DNA of 64,000 nt, from the NCBI GenBank assembly GCA_023409265.1, contig JAEYHZ010000014.1, positions 372,001-436,000 of the forward strand, read 5' to 3'. Below are positions 16,740-24,746 of the stretch, one piece after another. Made by a program: the position numbers and the translations under genes. The notes under the pieces were generated by a model. The model made no database searches. It was not told where the DNA came from and saw nothing but the letters and a program-made list of their open reading frames with translations. The stretch comes from Bacillota bacterium. GTDB lineage: Bacteria; Bacillota; Clostridia; Acetivibrionales; DSM-1351. Within the stretch, counting starts at the first letter, position 1. Each line of letters starts with the position of its first letter.

Positions 16740-17945
16740 TTATTGTAATAATTGAAGTACGCTCTGTGGCTGTTGATTTGCCTGAGCAAGCATAGCCTGA
16801 GCTGCCTGAGTAAGAATGTTATTCTTAGTGTACTCAGTCATTTCCTTAGCCATATCTACATCACGGATACGTGATTCAGAAGCCTGCAAGTTTTCAGAAG
16901 CTGTATCCAGGTTATTGATAGTATGTTCAAGTCTATTCTGGATAGCACCGAGTGACGATCTCTGGTGTGATACCTTTGAAATAGCATTGTTGACAGTTTC
17001 TATAGCAGTTGCAGCTCCCCACTTAGATGAAATATCAATATTTTTAACACCTATGTCTGTAGCCTTCATACTACCTACTGAAATAAACATTGTTTGACCA
17101 GCATTAGCTCCAATTTGTGACAGAATCGAATTATCAATATTTGATGTAGCTGCCTCATGCTTACTAAATACAACAGTAAGGCTTTCTCCAACTTTCATAT
17201 TATTATTCAAGTCGCCTACAGCTAATGTTGCATTTACAGACAATATACTTGTTCCAAATGTAAGTGTATTTTCATCTGTTACTGTAACGTTAGTACCTCC
17301 AGTAGCATCCTTCCCATCTGGTCCTATTACTTTGTAATCAGCTGCATTAAATGTTGTTCCTGCTGCATCACCGATTCTAACAATAATATATGCTCCGTCT
17401 ACTTTAGAAGCAGATGCTAAAGTTCCAGCAGCTGCGTCCAAATTACTAAGAGCTGTTGATGTTATAGTAACACCGGAATTGTTATTAACAGATGCTGTAC
17501 CTTTAATTTCAGCTGCTACACCCTTTGCACTTCCATCAAGAAGCTTCTTAGTATTAAACTCTGTCGTATTTGCAATTCTGTCAATTTCAGAAACCAGCTG
17601 TGAAACTTCAGCCTGAAGTTCTTTTCTATCTGCATCTGTGTTAGTATCATTTGCAGACTGAACTGAAAGTTCTCTCATTCTCTGCAGAATTGAGTGAGTT
17701 TCATTCAATGCACCTTCTGCTGTCTGAATAAGTGAAATACTGTCTGATGAGTTTCTTGAAGCCTGATCCAAACCCCTGATCTGTCCTCTCATCTTTTCAG
17801 ATATAGCCAAACCAGCAGCGTCGTCTCCAGCTCTGTTGATTCTAAGACCTGATGACAATTTTTCGAGTGACTTCTGAGTAGCACCTCTGTTTACTCCCAA
17901 CTGTCTGTTGGTGTTAATGCTCATAAGATTGTGATTAATTCTCAT
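16740..17945 (-). CDS. Flagellin 1
   Basis: A 401-residue flagellin. The conserved D0/D1 ends are present: MRINHNLMSINTNRQL and KSLEKLSSGLRINRAGDDAAG at the N-terminus; RIRDVDMAKEMTEYTKNNIL, then MLAQANQQPQSVLQLLQ at the C-terminus. The central 150-330 region is variable, rich in Thr, Ser and Asn, and solvent exposed in the filament, giving potential O-glycosylation sites. An AGGAGG RBS is preceded by a GGA-loop hairpin (17977-18000) likely bound by CsrA. It differs from flagellin 2 (18708-19934) mainly in the centre, so the filament may be mixed. Confidence 0.95.
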   Translation of the reverse strand: MRINHNLMSINTNRQLGVNRGATQKSLEKLSSGLRINRAGDDAAGLAISEKMRGQIRGLDQASRNSSDSISLIQTAEGALNETHSILQRMRELSVQSANDTNTDADRKELQAEVSQLVSEIDRIANTTEFNTKKLLDGSAKGVAAEIKGTASVNNNSGVTITSTALSNLDAAAGTLASASKVDGAYIIVRIGDAAGTTFNAADYKVIGPDGKDATGGTNVTVTDENTLTFGTSILSVNATLAVGDLNNNMKVGESLTVVFSKHEAATSNIDNSILSQIGANAGQTMFISVGSMKATDIGVKNIDISSKWGAATAIETVNNAISKVSHQRSSLGAIQNRLEHTINNLDTASENLQASESRIRDVDMAKEMTEYTKNNILTQAAQAMLAQANQQPQSVLQLLQ

Positions 17946-17954
17946 AATAAAAAT

Positions 17955-18000
17955 CCTCCTTGAATTTTGGATGTTTAGTGTGAACTTCCTTTTTCACACT
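17955..18000 (-). promoter_or_regulatory. Probable CsrA-binding leader of flagellin 1
   Basis: In the minus sense an 8-bp perfect hairpin (AGTGTGAA / TTCACACT, 17977-18000) displays AAAGGAAG in its loop, and the AGGAGG Shine-Dalgarno (17955-17960) lies 16 bp further. Two GGA sites, one in a hairpin and one in the SD, is the arrangement used for CsrA repression of hag in B. subtilis. Confidence 0.65.
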
Positions 18001-18085
18001 ATAATTAATAATTTATATGATAAGCCTGCATCTCCCGGGAAGCTGCACAGCCTATAATATCTAAGCTAATTCCTACACAATAAGC

Positions 18086-18156
18086 AAAAATGAGCAAACA
18101 ACCATGTTTGTCCGATGTCCTATCGGTAATAACATGACAATTTGCTCATCCATGAC
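18086..18156 (-). ncRNA. Structured GGA-loop hairpin element B (terminator-like)
   Basis: Minus-sense RNA begins GGTCATGGAT and then folds into one long rod. The outer stem is ATGAGCAAA / TTTGCTCAT, the middle stem CATGTT / AACATG and the apical stem CCGAT / ATCGG, with loop AGGAC. A U-rich tail (TTTTTGCTT) follows. It has the same plan as element A at 18442-18523. It lies after the short csrA paralogue and before flagellin 1. It could be an intrinsic terminator or attenuator responsive to CsrA, or a small CsrA-binding RNA. Confidence 0.6.
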
Positions 18157-18203
18157 CATTTCATACAATTTAATTTTTCGAATAACTGACAAGAACATGT
18201 ATT

Positions 18204-18374
18204 TTAGCTGTTTCCCAGCTGTTCTTTCTCATATATCTCCCCACGAACTATTCTTATGTCTCTTGGGGCGTCTATGGCAAGCCTCAAATCTCCATCCTCG
18301 CTCTTTACCACTTTAACCATGATATTATTATTAATCATTACATATTCTCCAGGCTTCCTGCCAATTACCAGCAT
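18204..18374 (-). CDS. Short CsrA paralogue (56 aa)
   Basis: A 56-codon gene starting MLVIGRKPGEYVMINNNIMV, with APRDIRIVRGEIYEKE near the C-terminus. It matches CsrA along its length: the N-terminal strand with Arg6, the AP turn at 36-37, and Arg44, the RNA-contacting residue of E. coli CsrA. AGGAGG sits eight bases before the ATG. It differs from the main CsrA (20186-20422) in having Ile4-Gly5 for Leu4-Ser5 and in lacking the 20-residue C-terminal tail. In the B. subtilis system FliW contacts the C-terminal extension, so this copy may not answer to FliW; that is inference. It lies between the two flagellin genes, bracketed by hairpin elements A and B. Confidence 0.85.
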   Translation of the reverse strand: MLVIGRKPGEYVMINNNIMVKVVKSEDGDLRLAIDAPRDIRIVRGEIYEKEQLGNS

Positions 18375-18441
18375 TTCCAATTCCTCCTTGAATTTTAATT
18401 AATATGTAGTGTTAGAGTAAAATGTAAATAAATTTTGGTAC

Positions 18442-18523
18442 AAAAAAAATTGACTGATTAAACCTGCCACGTCTGCATCCTGCAAACATTAGCAAAGTTA
18501 ACTATCAGTCAATCCATGACCTT
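18442..18523 (-). ncRNA. Structured GGA-loop hairpin element A (terminator-like)
   Basis: Minus-sense RNA begins GGTCATGGAT. A perfect 10-bp outer stem follows (ATTGACTGAT / ATCAGTCAAT), then a bulged inner stem and an apical stem GTTTGCA / TGCAGAC with loop GGA. Eight U residues come directly after. It lies in the leader between a SigD-like promoter (18557-18582) and the short csrA gene. The apical GGA and the unpaired GGA at the stem base are both CsrA-type sites. Confidence 0.62.
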
Positions 18524-18556
18524 TAATAATTTATCTATATCTCTTCTCTATAGATA

Positions 18557-18582
18557 ATATCGGAAAAATATTATAAGACTTA
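18557..18582 (-). promoter_or_regulatory. SigD-like promoter upstream of element A and the short csrA
   Basis: The -10 tCCGATAT (18557-18564) is preceded by TAAG (18579-18582) with a 14-bp spacer on the minus strand. The -10 is identical to that of flagellin 2; the -35 is one base off TAAA. Confidence 0.55.
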
Positions 18583-18642
18583 ATAGATTTTTTAAAAAAT
18601 TTTATTTAATATTGTAAAATTTTCTGTAAGTAAAAAAGTTAA

Positions 18643-18678
18643 CCCCCAAGTCCAGTGTTCTTCCACTGGACTTGGGGG
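18643..18678 (-). terminator. Strong terminator after flagellin 2
   Basis: A 15-bp perfect stem (CCCCCAAGTCCAGTG and complement) with a 6-base loop lies 30 bp after the flagellin 2 stop, followed on the minus strand by TTAACTTTTTT. Confidence 0.88.
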
Positions 18679-18707
18679 GTATTGAGTAAGTGTGCCTTTA
18701 GTTTAAA

Positions 18708-19934
18708 CTATCTCAGCAACTGCAATACTCCCTGTGGCTGTTGGTTTGCCTGCGCCAACATAGACTGAGCAGCCTGGGAAAGAATGTTGTTCTTTGTGAA
18801 TTCCATCATCTCCTTAGCCATGTCTACATCACGGATACGTGATTCAGCAGCTGTCAGGTTCTCGGATGAAGTTCCGAGGTTATTTATTGTATGTTCAAGT
18901 CTGTTCTGAACAGCTCCAAGCTTGGATCTTTCAGTTGATACTTTTTGTGTTGCTACATCAATAACTTTAATTGCTACGTTTGCCTGACCCTGGTTACCAA
19001 CCTTCAGGTTCTTTACACCAAGAGCAGATGTTCCCATATTTTCAATGGATAACTGCATATTCTGTGATGTGTTTGCACCTATCTGGAAAGTAGCCTGTCC
19101 ATCAGTACGAACATCAGCTGCTGCTGTTGTTTCAGTGAAACTTGAAAGAGCATTTGTAGCACCGGCCTTTACAACACCGTTTGCATCTTTTACAGTAATG
19201 GTTAAACCGTTTATTGCACCGTTAAAGCCTGCTGTACCTGAAGTTACAGTTACTCCTGACGCAGCGAAGCCGAGTGCGGAACCGGTAACATTGCCAAGAA
19301 GAGTACCTATGTCCTGGGCTGCTACAGTAACTGTTGCCGGTGTAACTGTTGCACCGTTCTGTACATATGAAATATCAATCTTATCACCAGCTACTATTCC
19401 TAAAGAGTTACCATTTGCATCATTCAAAGCAGTCAATGCAGTACCTGTAACAGTTGCTGAATTTAAAGCAGTGTTTGTGTTGATATTAGCTACAGCAGTT
19501 GTAACGCCCTTACCCATGGAACCGTCAAGAAGGTTTTTTGTGTTGAACTGGGTAGTATTAGCTATTCTATCAATTTCATTATTTAACTGATCCATTTCAT
19601 CCTGGATATTTGTACGATCCTGAGCAGTATTGGTGTCATTTGCCGACTGAACTGTTAATTCTCTCATTCTTTGCAGAATACTGTGAGTTTCATTCAAAGC
19701 ACCTTCAGCAGTCTGAATTAAAGATATGGCATCCTGTGAGTTTCTTGACGCCTGATCCAAACCTCTGATCTGACCTCTCATTTTTTCACTGATTGCAAGA
19801 CCTGCTGCATCATCGCCTGCTTTATTGATTCTAAGACCTGAGGAAAGCTTTTCCAATGCTTTTGATGTTGCTCCAGTGTTGCTTGTTAACTGACGATAAG
19901 TGTTTAAACTTGCGATGTTGTGATTAATTCTCAT
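18708..19934 (-). CDS. Flagellin 2
   Basis: A 408-residue flagellin with full terminal domains: MRINHNIASLNTYRQL, ALEKLSSGLRINKAGDDAAG, AESRIRDVDMAKEMMEF and MLAQANQQPQGVLQLLR. The middle (residues 140-320) is a Thr/Ala/Val-rich variable domain different from flagellin 1. It has its own SigD promoter (20053-20080), a strong terminator and a GGA-loop hairpin in the leader. It is the first flagellin after csrA and so in the position of hag in B. subtilis. RBS GGGAGG. Confidence 0.95.
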   Translation of the reverse strand: MRINHNIASLNTYRQLTSNTGATSKALEKLSSGLRINKAGDDAAGLAISEKMRGQIRGLDQASRNSQDAISLIQTAEGALNETHSILQRMRELTVQSANDTNTAQDRTNIQDEMDQLNNEIDRIANTTQFNTKNLLDGSMGKGVTTAVANINTNTALNSATVTGTALTALNDANGNSLGIVAGDKIDISYVQNGATVTPATVTVAAQDIGTLLGNVTGSALGFAASGVTVTSGTAGFNGAINGLTITVKDANGVVKAGATNALSSFTETTAAADVRTDGQATFQIGANTSQNMQLSIENMGTSALGVKNLKVGNQGQANVAIKVIDVATQKVSTERSKLGAVQNRLEHTINNLGTSSENLTAAESRIRDVDMAKEMMEFTKNNILSQAAQSMLAQANQQPQGVLQLLR

Positions 19935-19961
19935 GATAAAATCCTCCCTGATTTTTCATTG

Positions 19962-19981
19962 GCCGGGAATCCATTCCCAGC
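19962..19981 (-). promoter_or_regulatory. Probable CsrA-binding hairpin in flagellin 2 leader
   Basis: Minus sense GCTGGGAA / TTCCCGGC forms an 8-bp stem (one G-U) with a TGGA loop, about 10 bp upstream of the GGGAGG Shine-Dalgarno. Same logic as the flagellin 1 leader: GGA in a loop plus GGA in the SD. Confidence 0.6.
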
Positions 19982-20052
19982 ACATATTTGATTTAGATTT
20001 GACTTATACTTTTTCCGGCCGGTTAAAGTATATTTTTTCTTGCTTAAGTAGT

Positions 20053-20080
20053 ATATCGGACTATTTCCCATAGTACTTTA
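20053..20080 (-). promoter_or_regulatory. SigD promoter of flagellin 2
   Basis: TAAA (20077-20080) and tCCGATAT (20053-20060) with a 16-bp spacer on the minus strand, a near-consensus SigD/FliA promoter giving a leader of roughly 110 bases. Confidence 0.82.
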
Positions 20081-20093
20081 GTACTAAAATCAG

Positions 20094-20126
20094 AAAAAAC
20101 GACAAAATTTTTATTTGTCGTTTTTT
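20094..20126. terminator. Terminator after csrA
   Basis: AAAAAACGACAAA and its exact complement TTTGTCGTTTTTT around a 7-base loop; usable in both directions. It separates the fliW-csrA transcript from the flagellin 2 promoter. Confidence 0.85.
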
Positions 20127-20185
20127 AGATATATTCCTCTATAACTTGATGATGTTTCTGGATTATACTTTCATGATCCTTTCTC

Positions 20186-20422
20186 TTACCTGTCAGAACC
20201 CTTATTCTTAATAATGGCATCCAACGCTGTAACAGCACCGCTGCTTGCTGCCTTCTTATTCTCATCCTGTATCTCCAGAAAGATTTCCTTACGGTATATT
20301 GAAACATTTTTTGGAGCCTTGATACCTATCCTTACCTGGTCACCCTGTATTTCAATGATGGTCAGTTCAATATTGTCACCTATTACAATACCTTGGTCCT
20401 TTTTGCGGGAAAGTACCAGCAT
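20186..20422 (-). CDS. csrA: Carbon storage regulator CsrA
   Basis: A 78-residue Csr[41 protein letters not shown] (Arg44) and [12 protein letters not shown], with an extended C-terminal tail. CsrA is a homodimeric RNA-binding protein that represses translation by covering GGA-containing Shine-Dalgarno regions. In Firmicutes its main target is flagellin mRNA, and FliW antagonises it. Its RBS (GGAGG) lies in the last codons of fliW, so the two are translationally coupled. The GGA hairpins in both flagellin leaders fit it as their repressor. Confidence 0.96.
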   Translation of the reverse strand: MLVLSRKKDQGIVIGDNIELTIIEIQGDQVRIGIKAPKNVSIYRKEIFLEIQDENKKAASSGAVTALDAIIKNKGSDR

Positions 20423-20424
20423 GC

Positions 20425-20871
20425 CTACACCTCCTGTTTCTGGAGTTCATCCAATATGAAATGTCTCACTGTGTACTTATCTGTTTCTAAAATTATCTGT
20501 GCTCCATTATTATTTGTCTTATTTATTATCAGAGGAGCTTTGAGATTCATACTTATTTTTTTCATATCCTCAGGGACTACAACAATTGAATAAACAACTA
20601 CTTCAGAGGCATCCTTTATCCCCAGAGCTTCAACATATTCGTCCTTTAATTCAAAATCATAATCCTTCTTTATTTTAAAAGGGTCAACCAGTGCAAAAGC
20701 CAGTTCCGGTTTATCTACTGCCTGAATCCATTTGAATGGTGATTCAGGATCTTCGCTGCTTATAACACCAAACTTTTTAACATCCTCAAATCCTATTATT
20801 CCCTCTTCAAAGAACAATATGTCAGCTTCGCTGACTTCTATTTTGCCAAAATGGGTTGTTTCTATAATCAT
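20425..20871 (-). CDS. fliW: Flagellar assembly factor FliW
   Basis: A 148-residue Fli[21 protein letters not shown], then [18 protein letters not shown], and the [24 protein letters not shown] stretch typical of the family. FliW binds CsrA and, alternatively, flagellin, releasing CsrA when cytoplasmic flagellin rises. I chose the ATG at 20871, which has GGAGG eight bases upstream; the open frame continues to a TTG at 20889 that overlaps that RBS. Immediately upstream of csrA, as in B. subtilis. Confidence 0.95.
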   Translation of the reverse strand: MIIETTHFGKIEVSEADILFFEEGIIGFEDVKKFGVISSEDPESPFKWIQAVDKPELAFALVDPFKIKKDYDFELKDEYVEALGIKDASEVVVYSIVVVPEDMKKISMNLKAPLIINKTNNNGAQIILETDKYTVRHFILDELQKQEV

Positions 20872-21006
20872 CCTATAATCCTCCAACAAAATATGTACTT
20901 ATAATCCTATTATACTTCTTTTAGTGTGTAAGTACATGCTTACTGGTTTTTTATTTAAAAAATATATGTAAGGTTCCAATTACAACACATTTCCTGTATT
21001 TTTCCG

Positions 21007-21588
21007 CTAAATGTAGGTGTCCACATTATTACCGGTATATTTAATATCTACTGAACCATAGGATAGCATTCGGATATCAACGTTCCAAGGCGAATACCTA
21101 AAATCAATATCACCGGCAGTATATGTTCCGGTAACCCCGTTTATTTCACCCGGACCATTACGATCTGCTGCTCTCATATTAAGAGTACCCCCAGTGAGTT
21201 CAACAGTGGGCCGGGACTTAGGCATTGACCCCAAACCAAACTCATGCATTGTTATTGAATCTCTTCTGATGATATCAATCATTATATTTGCCTTATGTCC
21301 TATTTTTGCCATTGCATCTCCATCCTGTGCTTCCTTTGCAATGTACTTCATAAGGTTTTCGTACCCTCTCTGAGCGTTATCCCTTGCCTGGTCAATATTG
21401 TTTTTCAGTCCAGCCTCTGCAAAACATTGGTACTGGTCTATTTTCAACAGCGGCTGCTCAGTGTCTATTTCTATCAACGGTGGTTTCTGCCGGATTTGCA
21501 AGTCTGCATTGCGGGTTTTCCACTCAAGCCTTGCCGGGGTAATCTGTATATCAAATTTTGCCGGTGTTGTTCGGATTGTAAGTCCCAT
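21007..21588 (-). CDS. YviE-like DUF6470 flagellar-operon protein
   Basis: About 193 residues, starting MGLTIRTTPAKFDIQITPAR and containing repeated short beta motifs (LEWKTRNADLQIRQKPP; LKIDQYQCFAEAG). It corresponds to YviE between flgL and fliW in B. subtilis. Function unknown. The GTG at 21597 is also possible, but AAGG is better spaced from the ATG at 21588. No signal peptide or membrane segment. Confidence 0.8.
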   Translation of the reverse strand: MGLTIRTTPAKFDIQITPARLEWKTRNADLQIRQKPPLIEIDTEQPLLKIDQYQCFAEAGLKNNIDQARDNAQRGYENLMKYIAKEAQDGDAMAKIGHKANIMIDIIRRDSITMHEFGLGSMPKSRPTVELTGGTLNMRAADRNGPGEINGVTGTYTAGDIDFRYSPWNVDIRMLSYGSVDIKYTGNNVDTYI

Positions 21589-21614
21589 TCTTTTCACATC
21601 CTTGTTTAAAACCT

Positions 21615-21645
21615 ATATAAGACAGGCTGGCAACCTGTCTTATAT
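21615..21645 (-). terminator. Terminator between flgL and the yviE-like gene
   Basis: A 12-bp perfect stem ATATAAGACAGG / CCTGTCTTATAT with a 7-base loop, followed on the minus strand by AGGTTTT. The U-tract is short, so termination may be partial, allowing readthrough to yviE-fliW-csrA. Confidence 0.6.
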
Positions 21646-21730
21646 GTTTTAATAATTCTCCTGATTTAATACATTATTGCTGAAACTATTTTGAAAGCAG
21701 CAATTTATGTAATTACATTTTATTCAATTA

Positions 21731-23014
21731 CTATCTTAAAAAGTCAACCAGAGTCTGTTGTATTATTCTTGCTCCACCCGCCAAGGATGCCTGGTAAACA
21801 TTTTCCTCATTTTTGAGGTTCATTATTGTCTCAGCCACATCAACATCCTCATTTTTACTCAACAAATCAGTAAAGTTAACTTCATCCATACTCATTCTGT
21901 CTGCTGAAAGGTCTACTCTGTTCTGTCTTGCTCCTACATCAGCCCTGCATCTCAACACATTTCCCATCTGGGCATCAAATACATCAAGAAAATCACTTAT
22001 CTGCTTATGATTCCCGGCATCCATATCAGCTATTACGTCATTAAATAATTGAATCATATCAGGTGTATCACCTGTAGCTCCTGTAGTGACTACCGGTGGA
22101 GTCGCACCAATACTGTTGAAAAAGCTCGCAGTATTATTAAATGAAACGGTTGATGTTGCCGATTTTGTTTGTGTTGATATTTCAAGTATATTATTTGCAA
22201 TAGATACTTCTATACCCTGATTAGGACCAGCGGGTAGTAATGGCGAAGTATTAACTGCATTTTTAATGGCATCTGCAAGCTGTCCGGCAGTATTGTAAGC
22301 AACAGCAGGTATTGTTGTTGACACGTTAATACCGTTTACTGTTACATCAATAGCATTATTTGCGGCAGTTATGGTGAGAGGAAAAGTTATATCATTAACA
22401 TCCGACCTTGCAACTCCGCTTCCCGGATTTGCAGCATTTCCTCCGCTGCTGAAAAGATCACCGCCGGCTATATTAATATTAATACTGTCCCCAACACCTA
22501 TTTCGTAGTAAATTTTCTCTCTGGTGGTACCAACATTAATATTGAATTTTCCGTAATTCGGATCCTGCTCATCATCAACCATTAGTTTTTGATCCGTTTT
22601 AAAGCCTGAGAAAATGTATCGGCCGGCATAAGTTGAATTTGACAAATGAACAAGCTGCGCTCTTAACTGCTTCAATTCCTGCCCTATCTTCTGGGTTTCC
22701 TCAGGTGTATTGGTACCATTGGCGGCTTGTTCTGTCAGCTCTCTTGCTTTTTGCAAAACATCCCCTATTTTTCCTAATGTTACATCAGTTTCATCAAGCC
22801 AGGATTTAGCGTCTCCAAGATTCTTCTGATACTGTTCAATCTTTGATACATCCGTCCTTAATTTTAATGCCCTTGCTGCAACAACGGGATCATCTGAAGG
22901 AACCTGAATTTTTTTACCCGTATCCAACTGGTTCTGGTATTTGTTCAATCGTGTCTGATTATTGCCTAGATTTCTTTTCATATTAGCAATCATCATGTTA
23001 TTTGTAATTCTCAT
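21731..23014 (-). CDS. flgL: Flagellar hook-associated protein 3 FlgL
   Basis: A 427-residue FlgL: MRITNNMMIANMKRNL, GKKIQVPSDDPVVAARAL, AGRYIFSGFKTDQ near residue 145, and the C-terminal LLSKNEDVDVAETIMNLKNEE that forms the flagellin-like coiled coil. It joins FlgK to the filament. It is longer than B. subtilis FlgL (about 300 aa) by an insert rich in Thr/Ala/Asn in residues 180-330. The ATG at 23014 has GGAGG five bases upstream; the GTG at 23026 overlaps that RBS. Confidence 0.94.
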   Translation of the reverse strand: MRITNNMMIANMKRNLGNNQTRLNKYQNQLDTGKKIQVPSDDPVVAARALKLRTDVSKIEQYQKNLGDAKSWLDETDVTLGKIGDVLQKARELTEQAANGTNTPEETQKIGQELKQLRAQLVHLSNSTYAGRYIFSGFKTDQKLMVDDEQDPNYGKFNINVGTTREKIYYEIGVGDSININIAGGDLFSSGGNAANPGSGVARSDVNDITFPLTITAANNAIDVTVNGINVSTTIPAVAYNTAGQLADAIKNAVNTSPLLPAGPNQGIEVSIANNILEISTQTKSATSTVSFNNTASFFNSIGATPPVVTTGATGDTPDMIQLFNDVIADMDAGNHKQISDFLDVFDAQMGNVLRCRADVGARQNRVDLSADRMSMDEVNFTDLLSKNEDVDVAETIMNLKNEENVYQASLAGGARIIQQTLVDFLR

Positions 23015-23055
23015 GGCAGCCTCCACATATCTTAGACTTATTTAATCATTAGTTT

Positions 23056-24696
23056 TTAGCCTACTCCCAATCTATTTATAAGAGTGTCGTATACCTCTGA
23101 CATTGTTGTTATCATTTTCGCTGCTGCATTATATGCCTGCTGGTACTTTACCATATTTGACATTTCCTCGTTGAGTTCTACCCCTGATACCGACATTCTT
23201 CTAAAGTCCACCTGCTCAACTATTGTTGTTTGACCTGCAGATAGGCGATTTGCCTGCTGAGCATCTATTCCCAAACCCGCTACCAGAGACTTCATGAAAT
23301 CTTCCGGTGCACCTTCCTTGAATAAACTTTCATTGGATCTTATTTTCATTAACTTGTTCAATATCTCAATGTTACCGTTTTCACCCTTTGTATCAGACGT
23401 CGCAATTGTATTTGTATTGTCCATAACATCACTGCCGACTGTGAAATTTTTTGCTGTAATTTTGCTGTATACATCTAATATAGCATTATAGGGTGGTGTA
23501 ACTGTTGTTCCATTAAGGAATTTTGTGGTTGAAATGGGCCTATCTCCTTCACCAAACATGGTAAAAAATCTTATTTCATTCGATGGATCAACGCCGTCTT
23601 TCAATTCCGAATCATATCCCCATCCGTCAGCATGTCCAGCACCCTTAACCCAAGCACCTGAATCGTCTCTGGTAAGCCCTTCATTAAAAGCCAACGCAAA
23701 GGTTTGAACAAATTCATTTAATTTATTCTGATAATAGGGTATTCCCTTATAAATCGGTGTTTTAGTAGTTCCATCAGCTGAGTCGGCTCCATCCTTACCG
23801 TCTCTGACATCAAGCAGCCCCCTCAACTCACCTCCGGTAATATTCAGAAGGTTACCGTCCTCCCACTTGACGTCGTACAGGTTACCCGTATCTTCAGCAT
23901 TTAATTTATCAGCTCTTTGCACGACAGTCATCTTGCTTATATTAAAATGATCCACCAATGGCTTCCCACTAACAGTTATAAGGAAATGAATATCAGGCTG
24001 TCCATTAGGCAGTTTACCGTATGAAACTTCGTTTGCCTGTATGTTTACCAGCTTGGACAGCTGATCAACCAGAAGGGTCCTTGAATCCCTTAAGTCGTTT
24101 GCTGACTGCCCCTGAATTTCAAAATTATATATTTGCTTGTTTAACTGTTGGATTTGGGATGCCAGGGAATTAACCTGATCAACAGTAATTTTTACCTGAT
24201 CATTTATATCCTCCTGCATCTTTTCAAAATGGGTTGCCGTACTATTGAAGTACTTGGCCATTGTTACTCCCTTTTCACGGACTAATGCTCTTACAGCCGA
24301 ACTTGATGGATCCTTTGACAGTTCCTGGTATGCATTAAAGAAATCATTCATAATGGTAACAAATCCACTGGAGGAGGGCTCATTAAATGTGCCTTGCAGT
24401 TCTTCCAGCATTTCAGCTTTCTTGTTCCATTCCCCGCCTGCAGTATTTTCACTCCAATACTTAAAGTCAAGATAAGTATCTCTTATTCTATTTACTGAGG
24501 TTACCTCTGATCCGGTTCCAACCATACCTGTTCCATCCATAACCGAAAGCGGTCTCGATGCAGTCTGTACATTTTGCTGTCTGGAATAACCGGGAGTTGT
24601 GGCATTGGATATATTATGACTTACGGTATTCAGATTTTTTTGAGCGGTATAAAGTCCACTTAGTGCAACATTCAAACCAAAAAAGCTCTGTCTCAT
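23056..24696 (-). CDS. flgK: Flagellar hook-associated protein 1 FlgK
   Basis: A 546-residue FlgK. The N-terminal rod motif is LSGLYTAQKNLNTVSHNISN with ATPGYSRQ. The FlgK helical region is VNSLASQIQQLNKQIYNFE, and the C-terminal domain ends EEMSNMVKYQQAYNAAAKMI. Length and order of domains are those of ordinary FlgK. It follows a larger paralogue (24747-26894) directly. It forms the hook-filament junction with FlgL. Confidence 0.94.
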   Translation of the reverse strand: MRQSFFGLNVALSGLYTAQKNLNTVSHNISNATTPGYSRQQNVQTASRPLSVMDGTGMVGTGSEVTSVNRIRDTYLDFKYWSENTAGGEWNKKAEMLEELQGTFNEPSSSGFVTIMNDFFNAYQELSKDPSSSAVRALVREKGVTMAKYFNSTATHFEKMQEDINDQVKITVDQVNSLASQIQQLNKQIYNFEIQGQSANDLRDSRTLLVDQLSKLVNIQANEVSYGKLPNGQPDIHFLITVSGKPLVDHFNISKMTVVQRADKLNAEDTGNLYDVKWEDGNLLNITGGELRGLLDVRDGKDGADSADGTTKTPIYKGIPYYQNKLNEFVQTFALAFNEGLTRDDSGAWVKGAGHADGWGYDSELKDGVDPSNEIRFFTMFGEGDRPISTTKFLNGTTVTPPYNAILDVYSKITAKNFTVGSDVMDNTNTIATSDTKGENGNIEILNKLMKIRSNESLFKEGAPEDFMKSLVAGLGIDAQQANRLSAGQTTIVEQVDFRRMSVSGVELNEEMSNMVKYQQAYNAAAKMITTMSEVYDTLINRLGVG

Positions 24697-24746
24697 ATTT
24701 TCACCTGTTTTCTATATATACTATAATTCTTAATATACTATAATTC

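Noticed and set aside
18086..18523. Elements A and B as c-di-GMP-I (GEMM) riboswitches
   Set aside because: The GEMM core (the GCAAACC-type junction and tetraloop-receptor helix) is missing; the structure is a single rod, not a three-way junction.
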